From positions 189,650,816 through 189,714,815 of the forward strand of contig CP136066.1 in the NCBI GenBank assembly GCA_032622095.1: DNA of 64,000 nucleotides, in the 5' to 3' direction. This DNA is from Siphonodentalium dalli. Its lineage: Eukaryota > Mollusca > Scaphopoda > Gadilida > Siphonodentaliidae. A program made the position numbers and the translations under genes. The notes under the pieces were generated by a model. The model had not been told where the DNA came from and made no database searches. It saw only the letters and a list, made by a program, of their open reading frames with translations. This document shows, piece after piece, positions 1 to 11,612 of this stretch. Position 1 is the first letter of the stretch. Each line of letters begins with the position of its first letter.

Positions 1-84
1 ATAATATAACCGACGGTTGGATAACGACATCAGAGTATACATATATTTTCTGATATCTTCCAGAAAAAAAGAACAAATGCCTTG

Positions 85-531
85 TCACGGTGGGGAGTCA
101 AGTTGTTTTGAGGTTGGTGCGTACCACGCATACAAAATGGCCGACGATAGTGCAAACGCAAAAAAAACATAATATATGGGGAACTTACACAAAATATAGC
201 AGTTTGACTGTTACGAGCATATGCTAGTTTATTTTTGAAACAAGTTGCCAGTCGGAGGTGTGTGGAACACACCAGTCTATACATCTTGGAGAATCCTTCG
301 ACTGACAACTTTGGTCATAATGTTAGAGAAAATAAATGTGAATTTGGACATAAATGAGGTATCAGCTTGTTTGAAAAATAATATAGCATCTGCTCGTGGG
401 TGTCAAAAATACTATTTAATATGTCATATCTTAGTTTTTTACCCTTTCCTCGCTTCTGGCCGCGTATTCGATCCTCTCGGCCATTTTGAATGCGTGACAC
501 TCATCAACTCGAAACCACGTGATTCCCCACC
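85..531. mobile_element. Foldback MITE, family FB-1, copy 1
   Basis: The two ends are inverted repeats of each other. The left end begins TCACGGTGGGGAGTCA and the right end closes with ATTCCCCACC. Inner parts also pair: GCATATGCTAGTTTATTTTT on the left matches the AATATAGCATCTGCTCG region on the right, and the CGACTGACAACTTTGGTC stretch pairs around the middle, so nearly the whole element folds back. A second, same-orientation copy lies at 33599-34095. There is no transposase. The last few bases of the right end seem lost compared with copy 2. The superfamily is not assignable because the target duplication is unclear (at most 3 bp). Confidence 0.75.
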
Positions 532-1188
532 TTGCTTGTTTCGTATTCCGAACACGATGTGAACGCACTCAAGTGGGCATAAATGAAGGCCATCGACTCT
601 CAATTTTAATATAGTAGTCCCCACATTAACCCGTTATTTATTAAAAATAAGTGGGCTTTCCTAACTTCTGGTCTCAAAATATATATTTTGCTATCAGCTC
701 CTGTATTTGGAACAGTTCTGCACAGAAGAACAATAACTCTATTATGCTGCCGTGTTATGTTAGAATGTGATACATACAACTGGTATGCAAATTAACATGC
801 TGCCTATCCTGACAAGTAATTGTATGTGGTGTTTATGTACTATGTAGCTTGTTATTGTGGGCGGGTGTTGGAAGCGAACTATTTCTCGAATAGTGGTCCC
901 ACGTGGGAATTCGTTGTGCAAAATTGGGGGGCGGGGACACGACCATTCTAGATTACGAATGTCGAATTGTGGTATAAAGCATAGAATAAAGTGCCCATCC
1001 GGAGAAATAAACGGTAGAACAAATGAGCTGGGTTATTTAACATGCTCTAATCCTTGTATAATGAACACGATGTGAACACGATGTGAACGCGGATTTGATT
1101 GCTCGTGTATAGCCATAACGAAAATAATGGCGTGATTTGAGTGAAGTCTCCGTTTCGAATTTCGTAGGTGATCAAGTGACTCTGAAGT
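532..1188. other. Unassigned intergenic sequence
   Basis: No gene or mobile element is recognised. The 15-mer GAACACGATGTGAAC occurs three times, near 550, 1063 and 1073, the last two overlapping. Short open frames here lack any family resemblance. Confidence 0.5.
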
Positions 1189-1975
1189 CAGGCCTCAAAG
1201 AAACGGTTTGTTCACAACATTATGTGCTGCGGTGTATATATTAGTCATCCCGCCGCTCCAATGAAACCAGTGGGCTATTCTGACCAGTGATCTACCTATA
1301 TCTTCTTGGGTGCTTCTATGTGTAGCCAATCGTCTCTCGATATAAGCTTAACAAGACTAGTATGATGATGGCAGCGACAATAGGATTGCGACGCCAAATG
1401 CATTTTCCAGTGTCTTTCGAAAAAAAGAAACAAAAGCAGTTTTGTATCCCGTTTATGATTGATGTGAAATTGACCTTGTTTGTTAAGTTGGGCACAACAT
1501 ACAGTACCAATCACAAGAAGTGGTATATTACGTGCTCTATTGTCGCGCCCAATATCGCAATACTATTACAAGTGGAAACCTTTATAATAAGCTCACCGCC
1601 GCGCGGCTGGCGATATATTATAGCAATATTTCGCTCATAATATTGCGCTTAATATTGCGGTCAAAATAGTAAGATTTAGCGCAAATAATTGCTTCTTTTT
1701 CTATATTATTTGCGCCATATATAAGATGGTGATTGCGAATTTTGTTTTATTTTGCCTCGTCAGTTGAGGATGTAACTGTTTTGGCCAACTGTCTCAAGTT
1801 AGGACATTGTTATAACGAAAATCTCAAAGAGACTGTTCGGTCACAATATTATGTCTTGTGTGCAAAACCAATCAATCCTCGCATGCGTCAACGGCGCTCC
1901 AATAAAACAAAATATTCAGGGCTATATCATTGTAATGTGCCACACTATCTTGCTAGATACTTCTATTTGACGTTA
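1189..1975. repeat. Diverged direct duplication
   Basis: The segment at about 1189-1335 resembles 1815-1975. Both carry CTCAAAGA followed by a TTCACAACATTATGT-like stretch, a GCGCTCCAATRAAA-like stretch, and a closing CTTCTAT-type word. The sequence between them (1540-1730) is rich in AATATTGCG words. This is probably an old repeat copied twice; the family is unknown. Confidence 0.4.
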
Positions 1976-1988
1976 TCCTCCGCAGGCT

Positions 1989-2429
1989 CCGCTTGATGCA
2001 AATGAATGTTGCTGGAATGTCTGATTACATTTATACAACGTCTGGACAAAGTTTCCTGGAGTAAAATCGGACCGCATCTTCACACATAACCATATACACA
2101 TGCATATAAATTCGGTCATCTCACGTCATCATGTGTCCCCAGTGCACTAAGAAAGAAACATATTCAGTGCTCTGTCTTAATAGTTGGCATGTCTACAGTA
2201 ATGCCCAAAGTAATTGACCACTTAACCACAGCAGAATTATGGGTAATTTTTCAGGATTTAGTCGGAAATATGGCTTGTTGCCATTCATCGGAAAGCTCTC
2301 GGGCATTACTGTAGTTGGCATGTCTATCTTGTTTGATTTGGTGTCACCATCCGCTTGATGCAAATGAATGACTCCCTCATGTCTGAGTGAATTTACAACG
2401 TCTGGACCACGTTCCCTGGAGTAAAATCG
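1989..2429. repeat. 80-bp direct repeat pair, offset about 360 bp
   Basis: Positions 1989-2069 and 2351-2429 share CCGCTTGATGCAAATGAATG, an ATTTATACAACGTCTGGAC-like core and TGGAGTAAAATCG. The small inverted-repeat element at 2195-2312 sits between them. Confidence 0.65.
2195..2312. mobile_element. 118-bp inverted-repeat mini-element with 13-bp flanking duplication
   Basis: It begins ACAGTAATGCCC and ends GGGCATTACTGT, a perfect 12-bp terminal inverted repeat. The 13-mer AGTTGGCATGTCT lies directly outside both ends (2182-2194 and 2313-2325), which looks like a target site duplication. Thirteen bp is longer than usual for cut-and-paste elements, so an old tandem duplication could instead explain the flanks. 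The internal word CAAAGTAATTGACCA also occurs in the terminal repeat of the MITE at 43907. Confidence 0.6.
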
Positions 2430-3312
2430 CCCCCACAGTATTCGGCCAATCGATTGGTATCTAGCCAATAGACATTCTCAACGACTCGTCCATTTCCGCT
2501 TCGCTAGGAAATAACCTCTTCCATAAATAGAAACCATATTGGCACAATGCTACAATACACGACCCTATAGTAACAAGGCGATCACATTGACTCGTTGGTG
2601 CATAGCTGTGAATGGAGTAAACTGTATTCAGAACCACTCAGAACACACATCGATACCTCGATAAAAACAACGTGTTTATTCGACCGGAAAGTTGACAAAT
2701 TTTGTAGCTTTCTCTTTCAAATGGTATATACCAGTACTGTAGAATATGTTGTATAACATGTGATCTGTGGATTCGAGCAGTAAGTCGAAATTTAATTATG
2801 CTTCAACCCTTTCTATACTAACACATCATTGATAAGTAGTTATCCCATAGTAGATATACAGATAATAAGTTCCATATATGTAGCTTGTTGAACTTATTAT
2901 CTAATCATTTCCCTCAATATATTTGGACACATTTTGAATTGGGATTTCCATGTAAATGTCCCCAGCAAAAGTTAAATATGAAGCAGTTGTCTTGGAACTA
3001 AAGCAGCCATATAATTAAACATGCATAACATTTAACTGGCGACTGGGCTTGGTAAACGGGTAATTTTGCTATAAATTTATTTTTGAGAATATATTTTCTG
3101 GAATTACAGCACTTGATCTAGTTTGGAAAAATAAATAAAAAATAAATACATCAACTTTCTAACGGAACAAATTCTAAGCCGACCCACCAGATAAATGTGT
3201 ATTGTTTTCAATACCGCACAAAGTCACACCCTGAAATATTTGCAACTCTGTAACTTTGCTGCGGAGATTTGCCTGGAAATGCTCATTCAAAATTTGTCAC
3301 CCGACCTCCCCC
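2430..3312. other. Unassigned AT-rich sequence
   Basis: I see no gene, repeat family or terminal repeats in this stretch. Confidence 0.4.
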
Positions 3313-4193
3313 TTAAGGGTTAGACGCACGTTTTGTCAAAATGTCCTGGTATTTCAAAATGGATTTTCTCAAAATATATTAGGAATATCTTTGTGAAATT
3401 TGGTACAAGCGATTACTGTGACACAATATTTAAGAACCATCGACCAATCGGATTTTATAACTTCATTTACTTTACTTTTATGGCATGAACAATATCTAAA
3501 AATTTCACTGTTTTCAGGTACCAAGAACTTCTGTAAAATATATTTTGTGCAGTTCATATATCCATGATATCATGTCTCGAGATTATGAGAGGAGACTTAA
3601 TTATTCTTTATTTGAGAAATTTAATGATTATTTTCATTAAGAAAGGCAACTACCCATTATAATATTTCTATATTTGAGGATTTTCATGCCGTGCCTGCCT
3701 ATCAATGAACAATTGGGCTGAGATGAGTTTTGGGTCATGGGTTCATAACCAAGTTAAAGCTGACCACCATATATCTTAACACGGTGGCCTAATTCAAGTT
3801 GATTGATCCCTCCTTGAGTGGCCTACGCTGCATATCAAAAAGGTTTTTCATTGAGCTGGAATATTCTTCATTATAATATATGGGGGAATGATGCTATTTT
3901 ATGCAATTAAAAATCTTACTCAACATTATGATACAAATGAAGTCTCCTCTCATAAATCAAGGAGTTTTGTGTGAAATTATTAATTATCCTAGCAGTTCTT
4001 GGTACCGAAATGTTCAACCTCTCAAATGTTTTAAAATCCATTCTTTTTGTTGTCTCTTAATAATTACTCAGATTCTACATACAATGAAGATGATAATATG
4101 TGAAATTCAAGATTTTTTGCCAGATAGATCTAGATAAATTCTTTGTTGAAATTCTCTTGCCATTTTTGGCTGGATTTATGCAAAACGTGCGTC
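3313..4193. mobile_element. Non-autonomous DNA element, family TT-870, copy 1
   Basis: The left end is TTAA then GGGTTAGACGCACGTTTTG. The right end is CAAAACGTGCGTCACCC, giving a 13-bp perfect inverted terminal repeat (GACGCACGTTTTG) inside a looser one. A second copy starts at 31542, also straight after TTAA and GGG, and a third partial copy lies at 34505-34710. The body is AT-rich and non-coding. TTAA target with a GGG-type end suggests Kolobok or piggyBac mobilisation; this is inference, since the right-hand TTAA is not preserved. Confidence 0.7.
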
Positions 4194-4804
4194 ACCCACT
4201 TAGTGTATACAGTATTTATGCCATATTAGTCATTATATATTACAAAACAAAACAAATATTAACATTGATGATATGAAAGGGATTCGACAACAAGATTTAA
4301 GCTTTTGTGAGTCGTTTCCGGTTGACTTGCGACAAGGTCCACCCTGTGAGAGTGATTTAAAACACTTTAAATTGTTTCAAGTAAATGAGGGCTTCATGTT
4401 TAAAATTGTTGACGTTTCATCGCGGGTACTAGCATACCCACAGGGTGGGCCGGTTCGCTAGTTGATTCAAAAGTAAGATAGTTTCATATGGAATAATTTG
4501 GGTTATGTGGGAGTATGTTGGAAGGGTATGGTGTTTGTCATATGAATATATAGTAGTTTTATATGGGAAAGATTTTGGTTATGTGAGAATAGTTTAGGGG
4601 ATGAAGGTGGTTGTCGGGTATGATAAAAGAGAAGTGAGGAGTGAAATAATGATATATCTTGTTGGCAGTATAGGGGATATTGATGAGTGTGGATAATCGG
4701 TTGTGTCAGATTATGCACTGGTTGGGAATTTGACCTTGCTTCTGATCCAACGTCACATCATAAGGGGACACACTTGTATTGTTTATTCTTCTAGACTGTA
4801 TAAC
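4194..4804. other. Unassigned; possibly 3' UTR of the neighbouring LINE relic
   Basis: No independent feature is recognised. The part nearest 4800 may be the 3' non-coding tail of the minus-strand LINE, but no poly-A or terminal microsatellite marks an end. Confidence 0.3.
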
Positions 4805-5781
4805 TTACCGTAAATTGCTGTGATTTCGCAACAGTATCCAATTTGTAATCCATTATCGTATCTGACAACTGACAAACATTAATGCGTTCAATATCAATGA
4901 GTGTGACTCAGCGGATAATTGTTTGCGGCCATCATTTAAAACGTTTGGTACGAATGTCTTCCAATGAAATTTTAGTGGATCCACACCAGAGTGTCTCGGA
5001 TGTGACAATACACAGATTAGAAATAGAGGATAAGAATGAGCGACGTTGGGAGCGGTATCTAACACATTCAAGTAAATAGTGTTCTGTGTCCTCAGTGTCA
5101 TTGAGTCATTTCTTCAATATGAGGCCCCCAGCTTCCGTCATTACTCAGTATAATGCCAAGATGTTTATGTACTTTTACTTCTTTGATGGGCTGTTTGTTC
5201 ATGTACAGGGTTGGGTGGTTTAGTGGGATACGTTTTCGGAAGCATGTTAGTGCTACTGTCTTGATTTCATTGAATTTAACATGCCATTTAAAAAACCAAA
5301 CTTGAAGTTTGTCGATATCCATTTGTAGCACTATCGCTCCAGTGTGAGGGTCATTGGTAGTAAATGCGATGGATGTTTCGTCGGCTAAGAGGCGAACGTT
5401 ACATATAATATTTGCAACAATGTCATTTATAAATACGAGAAAGAGAATAGGGCCCAAAATATATCCCTGGGGCACTCTTGCGGTGGTTTCCCCCCATTTG
5501 GATTGACCAGAACGTAGGACAACACGCAGCTGACGATTAGACGGATATGATCCGAACCATTGTAATAGGTTATCACGAATTCCTATATCATGGAGTTTAA
5601 ATAGTAAACCGCCGTGCCATACTTTGTCAAATGCTTTAATAATGTCGAAAAATAGTAATCGAATGTCTTGCCCCTCGTTAAGTGAACTACTGATATTGTT
5701 ATATATTTCACACAACTGATAAGAAGTTGAGTCAGTGGGCATGAAGCCAGACTGATGTTCGGTTAAAATAGGGTCTCCCAC
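4805..5781 (-). pseudogene. CR1/Jockey-type non-LTR retrotransposon reverse transcriptase, truncated and deleted
   Basis: A 227-residue open frame (5781 down to 5098) carries reverse transcriptase blocks in order: QSGFMPTDSTSYQL near residue 10; FFDIIKAFDKVWH, the first catalytic-aspartate block, near 45; VPQGYILGPILFLVFINDI near 105; and the palm motif near 130. The palm motif reads LADE, where an active enzyme has YADD/FADD, so the second catalytic aspartate is lost. The frame stops after EEMTQ. A different frame just beyond reads DTEDTEHYLLECVRYRSQRR, the HxLLxCxxY motif found at the C-terminus of this LINE class. The thumb region between them is therefore deleted and the frame shifted. 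There is no endonuclease or ORF1 upstream, so the copy is 5'-truncated as well. Clade (CR1, Jockey or relatives) is inferred from the AFDKVWH and LFLxFINDI wording. Confidence 0.88.
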
Positions 5782-7751
5782 TTAACATCCTTCCAAATGA
5801 ATATCCCATTACGGTTACAATACACCAAATACAAATAAGTAGAGTGATTTCCCCTGGGACCCCCAAGCTAGGATCAGCATAAAAAATATTCTGGCAGCTG
5901 AATGGTCAATGATACATGGATGAAAATTGCACAAAAAAATGCACAAACGTGTTTCCCGACGAGAAACATCAAATATAGCCACATGGTAACAGTTACGGCT
6001 GTCAAATTGGCGAATAATTTATGGGAGGGGTTGGTGTTTTTTTCGATGTAATTTTTTTTCTCAATTTTAAGGGTAGTGTGACGTTTGTCAAACTGCAGCG
6101 AGATCGAGATCGTTGACAAGTACTTTTGAGCACATTTTCTTGTGTCTAAAAGGGCGTTCTTCAATTTTGTATACTCGTGCAGTGTCAAAGCTTTCCTGCG
6201 AATACAGGCCAGCGGGATTTGTTAACACTGAGGCCTATGCAAATCATTTGGTGTATTGTAACCTTCCAATTTACATGCCGTAGATTATGACTTCACGTTG
6301 TGGTAAATCACCGAATCACTACGACCGGCGAGTTATTTCTATATATGTAATCGTCACATGGGTCACAATGGCATCTGGTGCTGATCTCCGGAGTGTTCCT
6401 CTAGCGGCTCTATAGAGCGGTATCACATAGAAAGCAGGGAGCTAAACGTGTTCCAGGGTCGGGGAGAGAGTGCACCATGGAATGCTAGAGGTGAAGGTAA
6501 CGGAAGAATGGCCTTCAGGTGATACACGTAACACGTTATTAAATGATAGAATCTTGTTTATTGATTTGTACATCATATCTAAATAATTTAAACTGGTGAA
6601 ATTTATTTAACTAGCTGATGTAGTTCTGTTTTTTTCCAGGTAAAATTTGGCTTTGGGATAGCCTTGTCGTACACTTGGGGATTTATTTTATAAAGTAAAC
6701 ACATCACCTATGATTTTTCTTTCATTTACGTGATCAACTGGTGTCAATGTAGCTGTGTAGACATCACTGGAGTGACCCGCAGGCTTCAATTCAGCGAATT
6801 TGGCTGAAACGTTAACACTGATGTCTATAGGAAACCATTTAGTTCAGTGATTCATGAAGGGAGAATGGGGCTCGATTTGGCTGGAACATGTATACAGGCT
6901 TATTTCATAAAGTGTTAGTTTAGTTATGAAAAGTAGTGACGTTTGATATAGTGTCTAGTTGTTAGAATGTTATTTAGCAACATCGTGACCAGTGCAATTC
7001 TAGTACATTGAACGCTGGGTATTACAACTGCACCGATGAACACTCCGAGATTAATACATTTCGCATGGAAACCGATGTCGTGACGATCACACGATTATGT
7101 TATTACTTCTGTCCTATAGCTAACGCTGGAATCTATCCATGCAATTTAATTAGTGCAGCGTTGGTTACAATCTCATGCAATCATGTACCAGATATGTTGG
7201 CATGGATCGGGCGCACATAATTATGTTACAGTACACCTTTTAACTGGCTGGGAGAATCGAGTTATAGTATAGATAGGGTTACAAGACGAAACGGTCCATA
7301 GGAGCATCATCCGTTACATGTCACGTGTCCGGCAATATGCAATGCGCATGCTACATAACTTTTCTACCCCACCTTCACAAACACATGTCGTGTGTGTTAA
7401 TAGCCACTAACACACAATTCTCATCACGTATATATGTATATAATATGTGCACGGTGGAGGAAATGGCCTGTGGATGAACTCTGGTGATATTTTCGTGTGG
7501 CTGTTCGCGGCAACATACTTGCTACATCGTGTAAATAAAATCTACAAAAGTTTACGGGGTTTGTCCAGTTAATGTTTGAGACCTCCGAATGATGACCCCA
7601 TATCCCATCCATAACTGATCGCGAATTTCGCACACGCATGAACCTAGAACGAGTCGGATAATTACTTTTAGACCATTAGTTGAACACTTTTCTACTTTCA
7701 GTTAAATGGTAGAAGACCACATCTGATTTTGAACCTTATGTGTTAAGTTGG
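5782..7751. other. Unassigned intergenic sequence
   Basis: About 2 kb with no convincing coding potential. Short open frames (for example 7008-7220) lack recognisable motifs. No terminal repeats or tandem structure were noticed. Confidence 0.4.
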
Positions 7752-8126
7752 TTAAAGTGATGTGAAACACTCTGGTTGGGTGATCAAATAGAAATGGAGA
7801 ATAATCTTGCTCAAAGTAGTTATTTTTTACGAATATTAATCCAAATTGACAACACACACCATCAATCTGATATTTTTATTAAATGCAATGAGTATCGATG
7901 TCGAAATCATTTGTGTGTGTTTATCGTCGATAGTCGCGCCCCGAATCGAAATGTAAATATTTACAATTGAGCGTAGTTCAGACGATATTTTCTATGAAGT
8001 GGTATGGTCGATTTCTTTGAAATTTTCGCGATGTTAGTATCATGCTACATTTCCCAGGGTTGCGTAACGCCTGAATACTAACTTATCAGTTTCACGCACC
8101 CGAACAAGTCCATAATATGTCTTTAA
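7752..8126 (+). mobile_element. Interspersed 370-bp element, family R370, copy 1
   Basis: The unit runs from TTAAAGTGATGTGAAACAC to CATAATATGTCTTTAA. Further same-orientation copies lie at 20751-21120 and 48508-48889, matching end to end (GATCAAATAGAAAT, GTTCAGRCGATRTTTTCTAT, CGCACCCRAACAAGTCC). It is non-coding. Ends TTAAAG and CTTTAA would fit a TTAA target duplication flanking AG...CT ends, but the terminal repeat beyond that is weak. Confidence 0.85.
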
Positions 8127-9442
8127 GTTGGACTTTCCAACAACTGGTAAACTTAAATTAGAAAATTATAAACTAAACCTATGCAAATCAGAGTTCGGTA
8201 CGTAACGTTGGTTCAGGCGAGGATGCAGTGGGAAATATGTACGCCACAAAACGAAGACGCTCTAACCACGTCCCCTACTTTAGGTTACACTGGTGTATAT
8301 ATGTTTCGGAGTAACGTCTAGTGGGATGCGGGAGGAATATATAGGAGATAATAAAATAGACACTGGACCCTGATTGGTCAATAGCTTTGTGTGGTGTTTT
8401 TTTTTTTTTTTTTTTGCATAAAAAAAATAATCCCTGCGATTTCCCATATGTAAAATGGCCATTGGCACAGCAATTGGCCCTTTGTAGTGAAGTTTGAATT
8501 TGGTGGTGTGGTCTAAAATATGACATTATTTTTTAGTGTGGTTCTGACACTAGTTACGAAAACACAAGATTTAAAGGTGAATTCCCTGCTAGACGAGAAT
8601 GATTATTTTTGCATAAAATGTTTCCGCAAAAGTCTATCTTTCAGATTTAAAGAAAATCGAGACCTAGCTTTTATATTGTAAACACTAATAAACAGTATAC
8701 GCACTGAGGCATATGGAAAACATTTACACCCGTGTAACCTTTACGCACCGTTCTTTGAACCGAATATATATGTACTGCGGAGTAAGACTAATATGCATGG
8801 TCTCTATCAACTGTCTGTGGGAGATGTCTGTCTCAGACAGATTCACTGGGTATCTAACCTGGAAGCCCCCAGATTTGTGAGCGGAAATCGACATATGTTT
8901 CGTCTCCAGGTCCGTTAATTTGATGGACCCTGGTCGGCGACCTTCAGCTACCAACAGACGCCGTCCTGTCCTGATGGAGCTGATTGATATCGTAGCGTCC
9001 TAAATCCAATTACTGAACCCGGAGATGGGGATTGGAGCACGGGCGTGGAAGGGGATATATGAACGTCATTTAGTAAATTGAATAAGTCGGCACCAGAATG
9101 TGGTGATTGCTTCATTCTTGTGATTCAATACAAAAAGCGTGGCGTGACAAAACGAATGCTATTTGTGACACAATACCTATAGCAATCTGCAGAGATATTC
9201 CTACTTTTACCGCGATGTCGTAAATTCAATTTGAACGGCCCTGTCATGACCTTATTTGAACACAATAGTCAGATCCGATCGCTTAACGAAGGCATTAGAA
9301 ACAAACTGGTTCTGAAGAAATGACATAAGATTGGTAAGGGAATGCAGGAAACTCATCTCGAGCATGTACTTCAAATTAAATTAAATTTGCATTTAAAATT
9401 CATTATGCCGGATAAAATTTAGTATGCATGTGACGCAAATCG
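8127..9442. other. Unassigned; poly-T tract and one dispersed repeat fragment
   Basis: An uninterrupted T run lies near 8396-8415. The stretch near 9150-9230 (ATTTGTGACACAATACC, then TTTTACCGCGATGTCGTAA) has a diverged partner at about 19625-19690. No gene is recognised. Confidence 0.4.
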
Positions 9443-9513
9443 TTAACCCTTCCATGACTGGACCTTCCTGAAATTTTTCGAATACCCTGTGCCAATGTAT
9501 TCTCGTATATATA
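9443..9513 (+). mobile_element. TTAA-ended hairpin MITE fragment
   Basis: The fragment begins TTAACCCTTCCATGACTGGA and runs into CCCTGTGCCAATGTATTCTC, the stem shared by the hairpin elements at 18020, 26112, 40875, 50065 and 52910. Only one stem half is present before the sequence is replaced by the foldback at 9518. The TTAACCCTT start is typical of piggyBac-type ends. Confidence 0.6.
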
Positions 9514-9517
9514 GAGG

Positions 9518-9665
9518 ATCTACAACGAGTCCTCAGTTTATGATAGCGGAATTTACAAAACGAGTCCAGTAAATTAGGTCTGGACCGAGCCTTTGACGAG
9601 GTCCAGACCTCATTTACTGGACGAGTTTTGTAATTTCCGCTATAAACTGGGGACGAGTTGTAGAT
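9518..9665. repeat. 148-bp foldback (inverted repeat)
   Basis: The left arm from ATCTACAACGAGTCCTCAGT to GGTCTGGACC is matched by a right arm from GGTCCAGACC to ACGAGTTGTAGAT, about 65-70 bp each with few mismatches, around a short centre (GAGCCTTTGACGA). It contains two CGAG-TTTTG type words in opposite orientation. It would form a long hairpin if transcribed. Confidence 0.85.
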
Positions 9666-10262
9666 TCTATTTATTACATTATCCAAAACATCGACAAAAC
9701 ATACTTAAATCAACAAATGGGACGCGAACTAACATCGGCTTCTATAAGGCATGCGATGACGGTTCACGTAACTATTCGTTGTTAGCCCGCGTAAAGAAAT
9801 AGTCCCAGAAAAATAAAAAACTCTAAGGCGTATTTAATGGTGTATATTTAATGACATAATTTTTCAAACTCTTCATTCTTCTTGGGAAAATATTGGAAGC
9901 CATAGTATTTTGAGACATGGCGTACGGAATGTTAACAGACGACAAACCGGAAGTCAAATGTCACCTGGCACTATTTCCTGTTATTAAACGATCGTTTAAT
10001 ATCACAATTTATAGAATGGGTTTATTGAATGGAATAAGGGTAGGATCATGTCATAAATGCGAGTCTCCAACAATATTTACCTTGACCTTGAAAGCCAGTG
10101 CATTATAGTATATATACGAGGCTCCCTATATATGGGAGAATGGCATATATAAGAAAATGTACTGGTACACATTCTTTGATGCTGTACCATCACAGCGCCC
10201 TTCGTGATACCACGTATGAAATCGTTAAAGATTAATTCGGGGTTCCCGGCTCCTGTTACAAC
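9666..10262. other. Unassigned, with one hairpin-family fragment
   Basis: Around 10075-10165 the text ATTTACCTTGACCTTGAAAG, GCCAGTGCATTATAG and CGAGGCTCCC is a diverged piece of the hairpin module (compare 52979-53050). The remainder shows nothing recognisable. Confidence 0.4.
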
Positions 10263-10277
10263 AACGTACAACATATA
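10263..10277 (+). repeat. Left 15-bp target site duplication of the L1/Tx1 LINE
   Basis: AACGTACAACATATA is repeated exactly at 19334-19348, directly after the A-rich 3' tail of the LINE. This fits target-primed reverse transcription and fixes both ends of the insertion. Confidence 0.85.
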
Positions 10278-10481
10278 GGTAGACTTCCGGTGAGCCACTA
10301 TCCAGAACTCGGAGGGAAAAATTGAATAAAATGACTAACAAACTCTAAATAGAAACATCCAGCAGACTAAATCTATTAACCAACTTTGTTTTAGAGATGT
10401 AGCGAAACAAATCCATATATTTTGGTGAATTCAACAAAAACGCAAATAAGCGTGTACCTACCACGAAATTAGGGAACTAAG

Positions 10482-11340
10482 ATGGCGGAAACACGAGCGC
10501 AGTCGATATCAGCTGAAAAACCCGAAAAAGACTATTCGTATAGCAGCCTCGCTGACATTTCAAAATGTTTTTTCGAAGATGCACGAAACATTAGGCGAAC
10601 GATTAGGCAGAGTGGAGAAAAATAGATAATTTGACCAAAAAAAGTCCAGACTGTGGAAAAAAATCTAAGAAAGCAATTGATTCAGTTACAGCTCTGGAAG
10701 AAGAAGTTACTAGAAAGAATACGTGAATTGGAAGACGGACTAACGGAAACAAAAGAGTACTGTGACATTAAGTTTGATTAAATAGAGATGTCAACAGTTA
10801 ACCTTGGCATGGGGCAATAAACTCTTGAAGAAGATTTTAAGTGCCTATCCAAACAAACAGGAAGAGTTATACAATGCACATATAAAGCTAGACAGATGGG
10901 GCAGAAAATGGAACTTATTAATTAGAGGTATTTCTGGTATGAGAAAAGAAAGTGCTGATCAAACTGAAGAGACAGTACGTGACTCGTTCACCCGCAAGCT
11001 CAGAATTGGGGAAGAAGAAGTAGCAAATATGTTTTTTGCAATGAACCTGATGTGATTGTGAGGTTAGTTTCTCTCACACATCGAAATATAATCTTAGACA
11101 GTGCAAAAAAGCTAGAAGCAGGAAGTGGTTATGGGGTTTCAGTAGATCTTCCCCCAACCCTAGCAAAGCTGAGGAAACAACTTCTAAAACAACGCGCAGA
11201 CCTGTCAATGGAACAATAAAAGAAGAAGACAAAACTAGTATACCTAAAATCGGAACCCTACTTGAAGTTTGAGAAAAAGACATATAGGGACAGTCACAAC
11301 TGATACACATTCACAGACGTACAGTGCACCCAAAACTAAT
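10482..11340 (+). pseudogene. L1/Tx1 ORF1p relic (RNA-binding chaperone)
   Basis: A start ATG at 10482 opens a charged segment followed by several stops and frameshifts. The longest intact part (10804-11055) contains RKWNLLIRGISG, matching the NNLLIRGI-type start of the L1 ORF1 RNA-recognition fold, and then an acidic helix. The next frame, from about 11047, reads DVIVRFVSLTHRN, then YGVSVDLPPTLAKLRKQLL and KSEPYLKFE. These are the trimer-protein C-terminal features that bind RNA and assist target-primed reverse transcription. Upstream coiled-coil potential is visible only in pieces. Roughly 280 residues would be expected; at least four disabling lesions are present. Confidence 0.75.
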
Positions 11341-11423
11341 ACCAGGAGGGAATTCTACAACCAGTAGTAAACTTTTTTTGTTTCAAAACAGTATTACTTG
11401 TTATCTATATCTATATTTGCGAA

Positions 11424-11458
<35 letters not shown>

Positions 11459-11459
11459 G
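11424..11459 (+). repeat. (TGTC)n microsatellite
   Basis: Nine tandem TGTC units stand at the head of the minisatellite array. A shorter, imperfect CTGTCTGTCTGTCT tract recurs at about 12800, inside the array. Confidence 0.9.
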
Positions 11460-11612
11460 TTCTATAGAAATTCACAGGGGACCATCTAGATGATGCCAAA
11501 GGGGTCTACTATGAGTAACTTTTTACGAGAAAGATAATGGTCGGGGTTAAAATTTTCTAAAGTGACGCCGTTGTTGTCAGGGGCAGAAAAGGGGGAGGGG
11601 CAGAACAAAATT

